NCBI RefSeq assembly: GCF_027409185.1
Contig: NC_084469.1
Location: 34,834,293-34,898,292 of the forward strand
Source: Cynocephalus volans
Lineage: Eukaryota; Chordata; Mammalia; Dermoptera; Cynocephalidae
Reading direction: 5' to 3'
Length of the DNA stretch: 64,000 nt
In this document: positions 1 to 11,964 of the stretch, in pieces
Position numbering within the stretch: position 1 is the stretch's first letter
How the letters are laid out: each line of letters opens with the position of its first letter
The notes under the pieces: generated by a model
Database searches by the model: none
Told to the model about the DNA's origin: nothing
The model's input: only the letters and a program-made list of their open reading frames with translations
Translations under genes and position numbers: made by a program

Positions 1-31
1 GTGCTCTAACCACCTGAGCTAACCAGCCAGC
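1..31 (-). mobile_element. tRNA-Ile-type SINE, cut by left edge
   Basis: Only the reversed first part of the tRNA-like unit (A box region, ...GAGCTAACCAGCCAGCC) is inside the window. Confidence 0.8.
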
Positions 32-139
32 CTATTTTGAGTTTATACGAGTCGTCTGTGGGAGGATCAGTCTGTTCGCAGCTTACTTCATTATACTGGA
101 GGTGGAACTCCCAGCCATGCTTTCCCCAATGATAGCATT

Positions 140-1145
140 TTAAAGTAACAATTTTTAAAATAGACTATTTTTTAGAACAGTTTTAGGTTCACAGCAAAAT
201 TGAGCAGAAAGTACCAAGAGTTCCCATGTTCTCCTTATTCATCCACCTGCACAGCCTCCACTGCTATCAGGATCCTGCATCACAGTGGCACATCTGTTAC
301 AATTGATGAGCCTACACTGACACATCATTATCACCCAGAGTTATAATGTACATTAGGGTTCACTCTTGATGTTGTACATCCTTTAGGTTTGGACAAATGT
401 GTAATGATATGTGTCCATCATTATGGAATCATACAAAGCAGTTTCACTGCCCCCAAGATCCTCTGTGCTCCACTTATTCATCCCTCCCTCCGCCAAACAA
501 CTGATAACCACTGATCTTTTTACTGTCTTCATAGTTTTGCCTTTTTCAGGATATCATATGGTTGGAATCATACAGTATGTTGCCTTTTCAGACTGGCTTC
601 TTTCACTTAGTAGTATGCATTTAGGTTTCCTCCATGTCTTTTCATGGCTTGATAGCTCATTTCTTTTTATCACTGAATAAAATTCCATTGTCTGGATGTA
701 CCACAGTTTACTTACCCATTCACCCACTAAAGGACATCTTGGTTGCCTCCAGGTTTTGGCAATTGTGAATAAAGCTGCTATAAACATCTGTGTGCAGGTT
801 TTTGCATGGACATACATTTTCAGTTCATTTAGGTAAATACCAAGGAGCATGATTACTGGATTGTGTGGTAAGAATATGTCCAGTTTTGTAAAAAACTTCT
901 AAACTGTCTTCCAAAGTGTCTGCACCTTTTTGTGCTCCCATCAGCAGTGAATGAGAGCTCCTGTTGTTCCACATCCTCACCAGCATTTGGTGTTGTCAGG
1001 GTTCTGGATCTTGGCCATTTTGATAGGTGTGTAGTGGTATCTCATAGTTGTTTTAATTTGCAGTTCCCTAATGACATGACATGGTGCATCCTTTCATATG
1101 CTGTTTGTCATCTGTATGTCTTCTTTGGTGAGGTGTGTCTTCAGA
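140..1145 (-). mobile_element. old LINE-1 3' remnant
   Basis: Read on the minus strand, 850-554 gives a decayed ORF2 C-terminus (LLGIYLNELK... [13 protein letters not shown]... KLWYIQTMEFYSVIKRNEL). The tail, with the usual 3' UTR sequence, runs to about 140. It continues beyond the SINE at 1161-1305. Confidence 0.85.
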
Positions 1146-1160
1146 TCTGTTCCTATTTTT

Positions 1161-1305
1161 TTTTTTTTTTTTTTTTGTCTTTTTCGTGACCGGCACTCAG
1201 CCAGTGAGTGCACCGGCCATTCCTATATAGGATCCGAACCCGCGGCGGGAGCGTCGCCGCGCTGCTAGCGCAGCACGCTACCGAGTGCGCCACAGGCTCG
1301 GCCCC
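1161..1305 (-). mobile_element. type B tRNA-related SINE
   Basis: This is a minus-strand SINE with a body unlike the common tRNA-Ile type: GTGGCGCACT-like A box, GGGAGCG, CCGCCGCGGGTTCGGATCC as the B box, then GTGCACTCACTGGCTGAGTGCC, GTCACGAAAAAGAC and a tail. A perfect 15-bp duplication TCTGTTCCTATTTTT flanks it (1146-1160, 1306-1320), so it is young. Related copies are at 22943 and, in part, at 23812. Confidence 0.9.
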
Positions 1306-1320
1306 TCTGTTCCTATTTTT

Positions 1321-2340
1321 AAATCAGGTTGTTCATTTTCTTTTTGTTGAGTTTTAAGAGTTTTTCGTATATTTTAGACAACAGTCCTTTATCAGATGTC
1401 TTTTGCAAATATTTTCTCCCACTCTGTAGCTTAACTTCAAGCAATAAGTATTTATGGTACATGGTATTTTCATTATCATTGTTTCAAATAATTTTCAAAT
1501 TTCCATTTTGACTTCTTTTCTTAATGTGTGAGTTGTTTATTTTGTACTTACGTTTTTGTCATTGATTACCAGCTTAACTATATTGTTGTCAGAAAATACA
1601 GTCTATATGATACAAATGTTTTGAAAAAAGTTTAACAAGCCTTATTGCCTAGTATGTATTCACTTTTTGTAATTGTTAGTTGAGTTATTCAAATCTATGT
1701 TATTACTAATTTTTTTTCTTGTTTTGCTAGTTTCTGACAGAGGTGTGCTAAAATCTACTATGATATGGATTTTTCAATTTCATCTTATTTTACTTTTTAT
1801 ACTTAGAAGCTATGTTTGTAAGTTCCTTCAAGCTTAAAATTGTTATGTCTTTCTGGTAAGTTGTACCTTTTATCATTGTAGTGATCCTCTTTATCATAAG
1901 AAATGTTTTAATCTTAAAGTCAGTTTTGTCTGAAATTATTATGGCTACATGAGTTTTTCTTTTAGTTAGTATCAGATGTATCACTTTTCCATTATTTTAT
2001 TTTTCTATTTCTCTGTATCCTTATATTTTATTCATTTATTTTTGGTAGCTAGCCAGTACAGGGATTGAACCCTGGACCTTTGTGTTATCAGCACCACACT
2101 CTAACCAACTGAGCTAACTGGTCAGCCTATGTATCCTTACATTTTAAAAATCTTATAAATAGTGTATCAGTGAATTTTGGTTTTTTATCGCTTCTGGCAA
2201 TATTCTTGTCTTTTAATTGGAGAATTTAGTCCATTTACATTTATTATGATGACATATATTTGAATTTATTTCTACCCTCATTTACTTTGCAGTTATCCTA
2301 TTTTTCTCGCTTTCCCCTCCTTTCCTCTGTTGCCTTCCAT
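1321..2340 (-). mobile_element. old LINE-1 ORF2 remnant
   Basis: AT-rich decayed LINE-1. The minus frame 1984-1790 keeps pieces of the endonuclease domain (HVAIIISDKTDF, GTTYQKDITIL). It is interrupted by a SINE at 2031-2129. Confidence 0.7.
2031..2129 (-). mobile_element. tRNA-Ile-type SINE monomer
   Basis: A reversed tRNA-like unit, flanked by 17-bp duplications (2014-2030, 2130-2146; one mismatch). Confidence 0.9.
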
Positions 2341-2847
2341 AGGGTTTTTTTTTGTTTTTTTGTTTTTCATTTTATTATTTTCTCACTACATATTTAAAAG
2401 TCTGTGCTTTATATCTTTTGTTGGTGGTGGTGGCAGAGGTGGTTAATTACTTGAGCTATTTTAACTTGCATACTTAAAGTCTAAAGTTAGAAAATATAGT
2501 TACTCTCTCACTGAATCATACAAAGATCTTATAAGCCTTCCATTCTGAACCCTCCCTTTCAATTTAAATACAACTATTGTCCAGTATTTTAGTTCTGTCC
2601 CATTATAATTCTTATAAATTATATATTATTATTATTGTGGTTTTACTATCAAACTTTGTTTAGATTTTTTTACATATTTATCAACATATTTTTATTTTTT
2701 ATTTTTAACATTTATTTGTACATATTTGTGGGGTATGGTATGTTATTTTAATACATACATATACTGCATAGTGACTCATTTATGTTGGTTTTAAACTTTC
2801 TTAGTTTTTGTTTACTTGACAATATATTTATTTCACTCATTCTTTCT
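2341..2847. other. AT-rich stretch without identifiable gene
   Basis: T-rich sequence, probably further LINE-1 decay products. A TTTATTTGTACATATTTGTGGGGTATG-like phrase near 2705-2740 resembles LINE-1 3' sequence. No coding potential is seen. Confidence 0.5.
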
Positions 2848-2937
2848 TTTTTAATGGCTGGCCAGTGCAGGGATCTGAACCCATGACCTTGGTGTCAAAA
2901 GGTTGCACTCTAACCACCTGAGCTAACCAGCCAGACT
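2848..2937 (-). mobile_element. tRNA-Ile-type SINE monomer
   Basis: A reversed unit with GGATCTGAACCCATGACCTTGG (B box side) and CTAACCACCTGAGCTAACC (A box side). It was inserted near the 3' end of an old LINE-1. Confidence 0.88.
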
Positions 2938-3169
2938 ATTCATTCTCTTTTTTTAATGACAGCTTTATTCAGATAAAATGCCCATACCATAAAATTGATC
3001 CATTTAAACTGTACAGGTCAGTAATTTTTAACATATCCACAGATATGTTGTACAACCATTCCCACAGTTATAGAACAATTTGATCATTCCATATGCATCA
3101 GAAGTCACTCCTCATTTCATCTAAACCCCCATCCTGGCACCAGGCAATCACTAGCCTGTGTTCTTTTTG

Positions 3170-3228
3170 TTTGTTTGTTTTTTGTGTGGTTTTTTTTTTG
3201 GTTGCTGGCCAGTACGGGGATCTATACA
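3170..3228 (-). mobile_element. truncated tRNA-Ile-type SINE
   Basis: A T tail and GGTTGCTGGCCAGTACGGGGATC only. The A-box half is missing. Confidence 0.7.
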
Positions 3229-4346
3229 TTTTGACCACCAACCTGTGTTCTGTCTCTATGAATTTGCATATTTTAGCCATCTCATATAAATGGAATTGTA
3301 GAATATGTGGTCTTTTGTGATTGACTTCTTTCATTTATATAATTTCAAGATTCATCCATTTTGTAGAATGTGTCAGTATTTTATTCCTTTTTATTATTAT
3401 ATATTCCCTTGTACGGATATACTACATTTTGTTTATCCATCTGTCAGTTGATGGGCATTTGGATTGTTTCTACTTTTTGGCTATTCTGAAAATGCTGCTA
3501 TGAATACTCATGTACAAGTTTTTGTGTGGTCATATATTTTCTTTCTCTTGGGTATATAATTAGGAGTGGAATTGGTGGGTCATGTAGTAACTCTATGTTT
3601 AACATTTTGAGGATGGGTCAGACTGTATTCCAAACTGGCTTTACTGATTTACACTCCCAACAATAGTACATGAGGGCTACAATTTCTCCACGTTCTTGTC
3701 AACACTTGTTATTACCTGTGTTTTGGATTACAATCATCCTAGTGAATGTGAGGTGGTACATGATTGTGCTTTGATCTGCATTTCCCTGAAAGGTAGTAAT
3801 GTGAGCATCTTTTTATGTTCACTTTATTGTTCATTTGTATATCTTATTTGAAGAAATATCTGTTGAAGTTCTTTGATATTTTTTAATTGGGTTATTTATC
3901 TTTTTGTTGTTGAATTGTGAGAGTTTCTGGATAATCGACCCTCATTGGTTATGTGATTTGCAAATATTTTCTCTCCTTCTGTAGATTGTCTTTTTACTTT
4001 CTAAATAATGTCCTTTGATGTGCAAAAGTTCTGAATATAAAGTCTAGTTTATCTATTGTTTGTTACTGTTGCTGCTCATGCTTTTGGTGTCCTATCTAAG
4101 AATTCATTGCCAGTTCCATGGTAATGAACATTTACCCTTATGTTTTCTTCTAAGAGTTTTATGGTTTTAGCTCTTACATTGATGTCTTTAGTCCATTTTT
4201 AGTTAATTTTTGTTTATGGTGTGAGGTTGAGGTCTAACTTCATTCTTTTGCATGTGGATATCCAGTTGTCCCAGCACCATTTGTTGAAGGAATGATTTTT
4301 CCCACATTGAATGGTCTTGGCATTCTTGTCAAAAATCAGTTGGTGG

Positions 4347-4527
4347 GGGCCGGCCCGTGGCTCACTAGGGAGAGTGTGGTGCTGATAACACCAAGGTTGC
4401 GGGTTCAGATTCCTACATGGGGATGGCCAGTTAGCTCACTGGGTGAGCCTGGTGCTGACAACACCAAGTCAAGGGTTAAGATCCCCTTACCCGTCAACTT
4501 TTTAAAATAAATAAATAAATAAAATCA
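4347..4527 (+). mobile_element. tRNA-Ile-type SINE dimer
   Basis: Two head-to-tail tRNA-like units, the first beginning GGGCCGGCCCGTGGCTCACT and the second beginning GGCCAGTTAGCTCACT. It ends with AAGATCCCCTTACC and an (AAAT)n tail. Confidence 0.92.
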
Positions 4528-4708
4528 ATTGGCCATAATGTTTAGGTTTATTTATGGACTCTCAATTCTATTCCATTGATGTACAAGCATCCTTCAGAAA
4601 GTTTTTGGAAAAATAAAATTAAAAGATAATATGAATATATTTCCATGAGCTTTTTGATGTCCCCTCATATAAGTATACCTTTTTGCCAGGACCACACTGT
4701 TTTGATCA

Positions 4709-4880
4709 TTATATCTTTTTTTTTGAAAGATGACTAGTAAGGGGATCCTAACCCTTGACTTGGTGTTGTCAGCACCATGCTCTCCCAAGTGAGCTAACCG
4801 GCCATCCCTACGTAGGGATACGAACCCATGGCCTTGGTGTTATCAGCACTGCACTCTCCCAGGTGAGCCAAAGGCTGGCC
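4709..4880 (-). mobile_element. tRNA-Ile-type SINE dimer
   Basis: A reversed dimer. Imperfect duplications TTGATCATTATATCTTT / TTGATAATTATATCTTT flank it. Confidence 0.92.
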
Positions 4881-5261
4881 CTTGATAATTATATCTTTGT
4901 AGTGAGTTTTGAAATCAAGAAGTGTGAGTCCTCCAAATTTGATCTGTTTTGATATTGTTTTGGCTATTTAGGGGTTCTTGCAATTCCATGTAACTTGAAA
5001 ATAGATTTTTCAATTTCTGCAAAAGAGGCCATTGGAATTTTTGCCCTCGTTTTTGAATGATAGTTTTTTTGGATATAAGTTCTTGGTTGACAGTTTGCTG
5101 TTCTTTCAGCACTTTAAATATGTCATCCTACTGTCTTCTGGCCTCACTGTTCTTGATAAGAAGTTAGCTGTTAATTTTATTTGGGTTCCTTTGTATGAGA
5201 CAAATCATTTTTCTTTTGCTATTTTCAAGATTTTCACTTTGTCTTTCAGCTTTTTCTTTTT

Positions 5262-5414
5262 CCTTTTTTAAAAAAATGACTGGTAAGGGGATCTTAACCC
5301 TTGACTTGGTGTCATCAGCACCACACTCTCCCAAGTGAGCTAACAGGCCACCGCTATATAGGGATCGGAACACTTGGCCTTGGTGTCATCAGCACCGCAC
5401 TCTCCCAAGTGGGC
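5262..5414 (-). mobile_element. tRNA-Ile-type SINE dimer, 5'-truncated
   Basis: A reversed dimer lacking the last bases of the first unit. CTTTCAGCTTTTT / CATTCAGCTTTTT lie on either side as a decayed duplication. Confidence 0.88.
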
Positions 5415-6594
5415 CTGTCATTCAGCTTTTTTACCTGATGTGTCTGGGTGTGGATCTCTTTGTGTTTATTATACATGGAGTTTGTTGAGCTCTTTGGATA
5501 TGTAAATTAATGTTTGTTTGTTCGTTTTTTAACAAATTTGAGAAGTTTTCAGCCATTATTTCTTTGAATTTTTTTCTTTCCTCTTTCTCTTTCCCTTCTG
5601 ATATTTCCATTATGTATATGGTGGTGTGCTTAATGGTGTCCCACTTTGCTTTGAGGCTCTATTTTTCTTCACTCTTTTTTACTCTCTCTTGTTTGGATTT
5701 CATAGTCTCTATTATCTGTCTTTAAGTTCTAATTCTTTCTTCTGCCAATTGACATAAACTGTTCAGCACCTCTAGTGAATTTTTTATTTTGGTTATTGTA
5801 TTTTTCAACTTCAGAATTTCCATTTGGCTCTTTTTTTTATAATTTCTGTCTCTTTATTTATATTTTCTCTTTGTTGAGACTTTGTCATCATAGCTTCCTT
5901 TACTTCTTGCGGCATGTTTCCTTAGTTCTTTGAACATATTTATAATGGCTGCTTTGAAGCCTTTTTCTGTTAAATCAAACATCTGGGACCCTCTCACAGG
6001 CAGTTTCTGTTGCCTGCTTTATCCATTCCTACCCTTTCTTGTTTCTTTGGGTATGGCTCACACTTCCCTGTTTCTTTGCAAATTTTGTAATTTGGGGGGA
6101 AACTTGACATTTTAGATAATAAATTAGCAATTCTGATTTCCCTCTCCTCTCTTCAAGGCTTATTTTTGTTATTTGCTTTTTTACTGGTTTAGTGACTTGG
6201 CTAAATTATTTTATTGAAGTTTATTTCCCCCATAGTGTAAAGTCTTTGGTGTGTAATTCTGTAGTCTGTTGTTTCTTCTGACTCTTTCATAGTGCCTTGT
6301 TTGCTTGTTTGCTTATAGCTTTTGATTGTGAGCTGCTTTCCTTTTCTTTGGAATTTATCCGAGGGACAACTTTGAGTCCTTGATTGAAGAGGTATACCTC
6401 TAGAGAGAATTTGTATTTGCTTCTGCCTGACACCTGTAGCATCCCTGAAACCCTTTGAATTCTGTTGTTAAGGTTTTCTTGGGCTACACAGGCAGTATAT
6501 GTTCCAGCACAGGATTGGCTTGTGGTTTCAGGTTCTTAGGAGAGATCTTTTTCTTCCATCCAAGTTCAAGACAGGCACGTTTTCACTCTTTACC

Positions 6595-6722
6595 TTTCTG
6601 TGCCACCATAATGCTGCACATGAATGTCCTGGAGATGCTCTCAAGGGCATCAACAATGCCAAAAAGAGGGACAAACACCAGGTTCTTATTAGGTGATACT
6701 CCAAAGTCATCATTCAATTTCT
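6595..6722 (+). pseudogene. RPS15A: RPS15A processed pseudogene, 5' part
   Basis: This is an intronless copy of the 40S ribosomal protein S15A mRNA. From the ATG at 6611 the reading matches MNVLADALKSINNAEKRG-type sequence, with a one-base loss near 6630 and a TGA stop at 6694-6696 right after the VLIR block. The copy breaks off at the LINE-1 target site and resumes at 13227. It is non-functional. The sense strand is opposite to the LINE-1. Confidence 0.92.
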
Positions 6723-6736
6723 TTTTTTTTTTTTTA

Positions 6737-6950
6737 AATTTTATTTTGTCGATATACATTGTAGCTGATTAATGCTCCCCATCACCAAAACCTCCCTCCC
6801 TTCTCCCTCCCCCCCTCCCCCCCAACCATGTCCTTTCTGTTTGTTTGTTGTATCAACTTCAAATAATTGTGGTTGTTATATCTTCTTCCCCCCCCCCCCG
6901 GTTTGTGTGTGTATGTGTGTATGTGTGTGTGTGAGTTTATATATTAATTT
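6737..6950 (-). other. LINE-1 3' UTR with poly-purine tract and AATAAA
   Basis: On the LINE-1 sense strand this holds long G runs (plus-strand C runs at 6809-6823 and 6888-6899) next to a (TG/CA)n stretch at 6901-6933. An AATAAA sits on the minus strand at 6746-6741, just before the A tail. G-rich tracts in this place are a known LINE-1 3' UTR trait. Confidence 0.85.
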
Positions 6951-9900
6951 TTAGCTCCCACCAATAAGTGAGAACATGTGGTATTTCTCTTTCTGTGCCT
7001 GACTTGTTTCACTTAATATAATTCTCTCGAGGTCCATCCATGTTGTTGCAAATGGCAGTATTTCATTCGTTTTTATAGCTGAGTAGTATTCCATTGTGTA
7101 GATGTACCACATTTTCCGTATCCACTCATCTGATGATGGGCATTTGGGCTGGTTCCAACTCTTGGCTATTGTAAAGAGTGCTGCGATGAACATTGGGGAA
7201 CAGGTATACCTTCGACTTGATGATTTCCATTCCTCTGGATATATTCCCAACAGTGGGATGGCTGGGTCGTATGGTAGATCTATTTGCAATTGTTTAAGGA
7301 ACCTCCATACCATTTTCCATAGAGGCTGCACCATTTTGCAGTCCCACCAACAATGTATGAGAGTTCCTTTTTCTCCGCAGCCTCGCCAGCATTTATCGTT
7401 CATAGTCTTTTGGATTTTAGCCATCCTAACTGGGGTTAGATGGTATCTCAATGTGGTTTTGATTTGCATTTCCCGGATGCTGAGTGATGTTGAGCATTTT
7501 TTCATATGTCTGTTGGCCATTTGGATATCTTCCTTAGAGAAATGCCTACTTAGCTCTTTTGCCCATTTTTTAATTGGGTTGCTTGTTTTCTTCTTGTAAA
7601 GTTCTTTGAGTTCCTTATATATTCTGGATATTAATCCTTTGTCAGATGTATATTTTGCAAATATTTTCTCCCACTCTGTTGGTTGTCTTTTAACTCTTTT
7701 AATTGTTTCTTTTGCTGTGCAGAAGCTTTTTAGTTTGATATAATCCCATTTGTTTATTTTTCCTTTGGTTGCCCGTGCTTTTGGGGTCGTATTCATGAAG
7801 TCTGTGCCCAGTCCTATTTCCTGAAGTGTTTCCCCTATGTTTTCTTTAAGAAGTTTTATTGTCTCAGGGTGTATATTTAAATCCTTAATCCATTTTGAGT
7901 TGATTTTAGTATACGGTGAGAGGTATGGATCTAGTTTCATTCTCCTGCATATCGATATCCAGTTATCCCAGCACCACTTGCTGAAGAGGCAGTCCCTTCC
8001 CCAGTGAATAGGCTTGGTGCCTTTGTCAAAGATCAGATGGCAGTAAGTGTGAGGGTTGATTTCTGGATTCTCTATTCTATTCCATTGGTCAGTGTGTCTG
8101 TTTTTATGCCAGTACCATACTGTTTTGGTTATTATAGCTTTGTAGTATAGCTTAAAGTCAGGTAGTGTTATGCCTCCAGCTTTATTTTTTTTGCTGAGCA
8201 TTGCTTTGGCTATTCGTGGTCTTTTATTGTTCCATATAAATGTCTGAATAGTTTTTTCCATTTCTGAGAAAAATGTCTTTGGAATTTTGATGGGGATTGC
8301 ATTGAATTTGTATATCACTTTGGGTAGTATGGACATTTTCACTATGTTGATTCTTCCAATCCAAGAGCATGGAATATCTTTCCATCTTCTTGTATCCTCT
8401 CTAATTTCTCTCAGCAGTGGTTTGTAGTTCTCATTATAGAGATTTTTCACCTCCTTGGTTAACTCAATTCCTAAGTATTTTATTTTTTTGGTGGCTATTG
8501 TAAATGGGCAGGCTTTCTTGATTTCTGCTTCTGCATGTTCACTATTGGAGAAAAGAAATGCTACTGATTTTTGTGTGTTGATTTTGTATCCTGCTACTGT
8601 GCTGAAATCATTTATCAATTCCAACAGTTTTTTTGTAGAGGTTTTAGGCTGTTCGATATATAGGATCATGTCATCTGCAAACAGGGACAGTTTGACTTCA
8701 TCTTTTCCAATCTGGATGCCCTTTATTTCCTTCTCTTCTCTGATTGCTCTGGCTAGTACTTCCAACACTATGTTGAATAGGAGTGGTGAGAGTGGGCATC
8801 CTTGTCTAGTGCCTGTTCTTAAAGGAAAAGCTTTCAGCTTTTCCCCATTCAGGATGATATTGGCAGTGGGTTTGTCATATATGGCTTTAATTATGTTGAG
8901 ATACTTTCCCTCTATACCTAACTTATAGAGGGTCTTTGTCATGAATGAGTGCTGAACTTTATCAAATGCTTTTTCAGCATCTATAGAGATGATCATATGG
9001 TCCTTGTGTTTGAGTTTATTAATATGGTGTATCACATTTATTGATTTGCGTATGTTGAACCAACCTTGCATCCCTGGGATGAATCCCACTTGATCGTGAT
9101 GAATAATTTTTCGTATGTGTTGCTGTATTCTGTTTGCTAGTATTTTAGTGAGGATTTTTGCATCTATATTCATCAAGGATATCGGCCTGTAGTTTTCTTT
9201 TTTGGTTATATCTTTACCTGGTTTTGGTATCAGGATGATGTTTGCTTCGTAGAATGAGTTTGGGAGATTTGCGTCCGTTTCAATCTTTTGGAATAGTTTG
9301 TAAAGAATCGGTGTCAATTCCTCTTTGAATGTTTGGTAAAATTCTGCTGTGAATCCATCTGGTCCTGGGCTTTTCTTTGTTGGGAGCCTTCTGATAACAG
9401 CTTCAATCTCCTTTATTGTTATTGGTCTGTTCAAATTTTCTACGTCTTCACGGTTCAGTTTTGGGAGCTTGTGTGTGTCCAGAAATTTATCCATTTCCTC
9501 CAGATTTTCAAATTTGTTGGCGTATAGTTGTTTATAGTAGTCTCGAATGATTCCTTGTATTTCAGATGAATCAGTTGTAATATCGCCTTTTTCATTTCTA
9601 ATTTTTGTTATTTGAGTCTTCTCTCTTCTTTTTTTTGTTAGCCATGCTAATGGTTTGTCAATTTTATTTATCTTTTCAAAAAACCAACTTTTTGATTCGT
9701 TGATCTTTTGAATTGTTTTTTGGTTTTCAATTTCATTCAGTTCTGCTCTGATCTTAATGATTTCTTTCCGTCTGCTAACTTTAGGATTGGATTGTTCTTG
9801 TTTTTCTAGTTCTTTAAGGTGAAGTGTTAGGTTGTTCACTTGCCATCTTTCCATTCTTCTGAAGTGAGCATTTAATGCAATAAATTTTCCCCTCAATACT

Positions 9901-10778
9901 GCTTTTGCAGTATCCCACAGGTTTTGGTATGATGTATCATTGTTTTCATTACTTTCAATAAACTTTTTGATTTCCTGCTTGATTTCTTCTTGGACCCATA
10001 TGTCGTTAAGTAGAATGCTGTTTAATTTCCATGTGTTTGTATAGTTTCCAGAGTTTCGTTTGTTATTAATTTCTAGTTTTAATCCATTGTGGTCTGAGAA
10101 GATACATGGGATAATTCCAATTTTTTTGAATTTATTGAGACTTGATTTGTGACCTAATATGTGATCTATCCTGGAGAATGATCCATGTGCTGATGAGAAG
10201 AATGAATATTCTGAGGTTGTTGGGTGGAATGTTCTGTAGATATCTGCCAATTCCAATTGGTCTAGAGTCTTGTTTAGATCTTGTGTTTCTCTACTGATTC
10301 TTTGCCTAGATGATCTGTCTAATATTGACAGTGGAGTGTTCAGGTCCCCTGCTATTATGGTATTAGTGTCTATTTCCTTCTTTAGGTCTAATAGAGTTTG
10401 TTTTATAAATCTGGCTGCTCCAACATTGGGTGCATACATATTTATGATTGTTATGTCTTCTTGATGGATCAGACCTTTTATCATTAAGTAGTGTCCCTCA
10501 TTGTCTCTTTTTATGGTTTTTAGTTTAAAGTCTATTTTGTCAGATATAAGAATAGCCACTCCAGCTCGTTTTTCTTTTCTGTTTGCATGGTAAATCTTTT
10601 TCCATCCTTTCACTCTTAGTCTGTGTGAATCTTTATGGGTGAGGTGGGTCTCTTGTAGGCAGCATATAGTTGGGTCCTGCTTTTTGATCCAGTCAGCCAG
10701 TCTGTGTCTTTTAATTGGGGAATTTAAGCCTTTAACATTAAGAGTTGTTATTGAAAGGTGTTGATTTATTCTTAGCAT
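6951..10778 (-). CDS. LINE-1 ORF2 protein, endonuclease and reverse transcriptase (intact)
   Basis: ORF2p nicks target DNA and copies LINE-1 RNA in place. The frame is 1275 aa, the same length as human ORF2p, with no interruption. The endonuclease residues known from human all sit at the expected positions: N14, E43, D145, N147, D205 and H230. The reverse transcriptase has the FADD motif near residue 700, preceded by the [12 protein letters not shown] block. The C-terminal cysteine motif ([18 protein letters not shown]) is also complete. With the intact ORF1 and target-site duplications, this suggests a recent and possibly mobile element. Activity itself cannot be seen from sequence. Confidence 0.96.
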   Translation of the reverse strand: MLRINQHLSITTLNVKGLNSPIKRHRLADWIKKQDPTICCLQETHLTHKDSHRLRVKGWKKIYHANRKEKRAGVAILISDKIDFKLKTIKRDNEGHYLMIKGLIHQEDITIINMYAPNVGAARFIKQTLLDLKKEIDTNTIIAGDLNTPLSILDRSSRQRISRETQDLNKTLDQLELADIYRTFHPTTSEYSFFSSAHGSFSRIDHILGHKSSLNKFKKIGIIPCIFSDHNGLKLEINNKRNSGNYTNTWKLNSILLNDIWVQEEIKQEIKKFIESNENNDTSYQNLWDTAKAVLRGKFIALNAHFRRMERWQVNNLTLHLKELEKQEQSNPKVSRRKEIIKIRAELNEIENQKTIQKINESKSWFFEKINKIDKPLAWLTKKRREKTQITKIRNEKGDITTDSSEIQGIIRDYYKQLYANKFENLEEMDKFLDTHKLPKLNREDVENLNRPITIKEIEAVIRRLPTKKSPGPDGFTAEFYQTFKEELTPILYKLFQKIETDANLPNSFYEANIILIPKPGKDITKKENYRPISLMNIDAKILTKILANRIQQHIRKIIHHDQVGFIPGMQGWFNIRKSINVIHHINKLKHKDHMIISIDAEKAFDKVQHSFMTKTLYKLGIEGKYLNIIKAIYDKPTANIILNGEKLKAFPLRTGTRQGCPLSPLLFNIVLEVLARAIREEKEIKGIQIGKDEVKLSLFADDMILYIEQPKTSTKKLLELINDFSTVAGYKINTQKSVAFLFSNSEHAEAEIKKACPFTIATKKIKYLGIELTKEVKNLYNENYKPLLREIREDTRRWKDIPCSWIGRINIVKMSILPKVIYKFNAIPIKIPKTFFSEMEKTIQTFIWNNKRPRIAKAMLSKKNKAGGITLPDFKLYYKAIITKTVWYWHKNRHTDQWNRIENPEINPHTYCHLIFDKGTKPIHWGRDCLFSKWCWDNWISICRRMKLDPYLSPYTKINSKWIKDLNIHPETIKLLKENIGETLQEIGLGTDFMNTTPKARATKGKINKWDYIKLKSFCTAKETIKRVKRQPTEWEKIFAKYTSDKGLISRIYKELKELYKKKTSNPIKKWAKELSRHFSKEDIQMANRHMKKCSTSLSIREMQIKTTLRYHLTPVRMAKIQKTMNDKCWRGCGEKGTLIHCWWDCKMVQPLWKMVWRFLKQLQIDLPYDPAIPLLGIYPEEWKSSSRRYTCSPMFIAALFTIAKSWNQPKCPSSDEWIRKMWYIYTMEYYSAIKTNEILPFATTWMDLERIILSETSQAQKEKYHMFSLIGGS

Positions 10779-10965
10779 TTTATTGGTTGTTTGGTTGTCT
10801 TAGGTGTCTTTTGTTCCTTGCTTTCTGATTTACTGTTTGGTTTCTTTGTTTGTTGGTTCCTTAGGTTGTAGATAGTGTTTTTGTTAGCTTGTTTTCTCTT
10901 CATGAATGCCATTTTTATTATACTAGCGGGTTTAGATTTTTCTTAGGTTTTTATGGCAGTGGTAG

Positions 10966-11964
10966 TTATTTTTCAGGAACCAAACCCAGTACTCCCTTGA
11001 GGATTTCTTGTAAGGGTGGTCTTGTGGTAGTGAACTCCCGCAGTTTTTGTTTGTCTGAGAAATATACTATTTGCCCCTCATTTCGGAAGGATAGCCTTGC
11101 AGGGTAGAGTATTCTTGGCTGGCAATCTTTGTCTTTTAGTATTTTGAAAATATCATCCCATTCCTTTCTAGCTTTTAGGGTTTGTGATGAAAAGTCTGAT
11201 GTTAACCTGATTGGGGCTCCCTTATAGGTGATTTGACGCTTCTCTCTTGCAGCTTTTAAGATTCTCTCTTTGTCTCTGAGTTTTGCCAATTTGACTATGA
11301 CATGTCTTGGAGAAGGCCTTTTTGGGTTGAATACGTTTGGAGATCGTTGAGCTTCCTGGATCTGAAGATCTGTGATTTTTCCTATACCTGGGAAGTTTTC
11401 TGCCACTATTTTGTTGAATATGTTTTCAATGGAATCTCCATTTTCCTCCCCTTCTGGAATACCCATGACTCGGATATTTGAGCGCTTGAGGTTGTCTGAT
11501 ATCTCTCTCAGATTCTCTTCCATGTCCTTGATTCTTTTTTCTTTCTTTTTGTCTGCTTGTGTTATTTCAAACAGCCCATCTTCAAGTTCAGAGGTTCTCT
11601 CTTCAACTTCGACAAGCCTGCTGGTTAAACTCTCCGTTGTGTTTTTTATTTCGCTGAATAACTTCTTCAGTTCAGCAAGTTCTGCTACATTTTTTTTCAG
11701 GACATTGATTTCCTTGTATATTTCCTCTTTCAGATCCTGTATACTTTTCCTCATTTCATCATGATGTCTAGCTGAGTTTTCTTGTATCTCATTCAGTTTC
11801 CTTAGAATTATCACTCGAAATTCCTTGTCAGTTATTTCAAGGGCTTCTTGTTCTATAGGATCTAGAGTATGAGATTTATTAACTTTTGGTGGTGTACTTT
11901 CTTGATTTTTTGTATTTCTGGTGTCTTTTTTTTGGTGTTTATTCATTGTGGCAGGGGGTTTCAC
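10966..11964 (-). CDS. LINE-1 ORF1 protein (intact)
   Basis: ORF1p is the RNA-binding chaperone that coats LINE-1 RNA as trimers. The frame is open for 332 aa, close to the usual ~340. A basic N-terminus is followed by a heptad-rich coiled coil (about 45-155), an RRM-like domain beginning near IRVMGIPEGEE, and a C-terminal domain with ARKEWDDIF and the conserved RILYPARLSF segment. A second Met at residue 7 could be the real start. ORF2 follows 187 nt downstream on the same strand, the usual bicistronic layout. No frameshift or stop is seen. Confidence 0.95.
   Translation of the reverse strand: MKPPATMNKHQKKDTRNTKNQESTPPKVNKSHTLDPIEQEALEITDKEFRVIILRKLNEIQENSARHHDEMRKSIQDLKEEIYKEINVLKKNVAELAELKKLFSEIKNTTESLTSRLVEVEERTSELEDGLFEITQADKKKEKRIKDMEENLREISDNLKRSNIRVMGIPEGEENGDSIENIFNKIVAENFPGIGKITDLQIQEAQRSPNVFNPKRPSPRHVIVKLAKLRDKERILKAAREKRQITYKGAPIRLTSDFSSQTLKARKEWDDIFKILKDKDCQPRILYPARLSFRNEGQIVYFSDKQKLREFTTTRPPLQEILKGVLGLVPEK

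Larger units (their letters stand above)
2945..6480 (-). mobile_element. old LINE-1 remnants, nested with SINEs
   Basis: The 3' UTR begins near 2950. ORF2-derived sequence then runs to about 4340 and 4530-4930, and sequence resembling the LINE-1 ORF1/5' region follows (around 5040-5170 and onward). It is much decayed, with no long open frame. Four SINE insertions (about 3170, 4347, 4709 and 5262) break it. Confidence 0.75.

Noticed and set aside
7102-10464. Plus-strand open frames such as 7102-7599 and 8455-8928
   Set aside because: They are antisense to the intact LINE-1 ORF2 and have no family resemblance of their own.
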